Assembly (NCBI GenBank): GCA_031257115.1
Contig: JAIRPF010000028.1
Span: 1-32,376 of the forward strand
Length of the DNA stretch: 32,376 nt
Reading direction: 5' to 3'
Source of the DNA: Accumulibacter sp.
GTDB lineage: Bacteria; Pseudomonadota; Gammaproteobacteria; Burkholderiales; Rhodocyclaceae
A program made the position numbers and the translations under genes. The notes below the pieces were generated by a model. That model searched no databases and was not told the DNA's origin. It saw nothing but the letters and a program-made list of their open reading frames with translations. Positions within the stretch are counted from its first letter, which is position 1. Every line of letters starts with the position of its first letter. Shown in pieces: positions 32,297 to 32,376 of the stretch.

Positions 32297-32376
32297 GTCA
32301 TTCCTTTGATCGCGGGAATCCGGTTCGTTCGCCAAATAGTCGCGCTTGGGAATTCAAGCGCCTGACTCCTTCCGTC
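32297..32376. repeat. Composite repeat, cut by the window end
   Basis: GTCATTCCTTTGATCGCGGG, then AATCCGGTTCGTTCGCC, is a dRS3-like repeat with its trailing module. After a short spacer GCGCCTGACTCCTTCCGTC repeats the module at 269-287. The copy continues beyond the window. The preceding 175 bases after apbE hold no recognisable gene or terminator. Confidence 0.6.

Overview
The window is a GC-rich stretch of proteobacterial chromosome, most likely betaproteobacterial. The evidence is the mix of housekeeping genes (holA next to proA; tolB-pal-cpoB followed by queE and queC; an ogt remnant fused to the xerD start) and many copies of a repeat matching the Neisseria dRS3 pattern ATTCCC-N8-GGGAAT. 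Genus is not claimed. Several broken genes, repeat-filled gaps and detached operon fragments suggest a genome undergoing rearrangement and decay.

Layout. 1-686: a repeat field. 687-1777 (minus): xerD and the decayed end of an ogt-type methyltransferase. 1778-2380: relic-like hairpins and a promoter. 2381-4528: a secreted PL10-like pectate lyase with an 11-G tract after its signal sequence, closed by a clear terminator. 4599-5286: a palindromic repeat, a broken RelE/HigB-type toxin and its intact antitoxin. 5538-12529: one long operon, tatA-gspC-gspD-gspE-gspL-gspM-gspN, with no gspF-K. 12926-15043 (minus): metG. 15246-17937: holA, a convergent small Cys-rich ORF, and proA. 18096-19550: a CorC/HlyC-type CBS membrane protein with a 15-C tract in its tail. 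19660-20421: an IclR/PcaR-type regulator. 20834-22492 (minus): an acyl-CoA ligase. 22493-23057: repeats plus a predicted small RNA with its own promoter and terminator. 23058-27523: tolB, pal, cpoB, queE, a PilZ gene and queC. 27583-27775: two tRNA-Lys genes. 27842-28349 (minus): a yjdI/yjdJ pair. 28749-30929: glgB. 31079-32119: apbE. The right end is again repeat sequence.

How the parts fit. The type II secretion (T2SS) operon supplies the outer-membrane channel (GspD), the coupling protein (GspC), the motor ATPase (GspE) and part of the inner-membrane platform (GspL, M), but not GspF or the pseudopilins; those must lie elsewhere if the machine works. The exported pectate lyase is a plausible substrate, and TatA in the same operon could support export across the inner membrane. 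TolB, Pal and CpoB belong to the Tol-Pal envelope system, but tolQRA are absent upstream. QueC and QueE are enzymes of the preQ0 (queuosine) pathway.

The points most worth a second look are the two long homopolymers (possible phase-variation switches), the split T2SS operon, the predicted 140-nt RNA upstream of tolB, the composite mobile-looking repeats, and the orphaned antitoxin.
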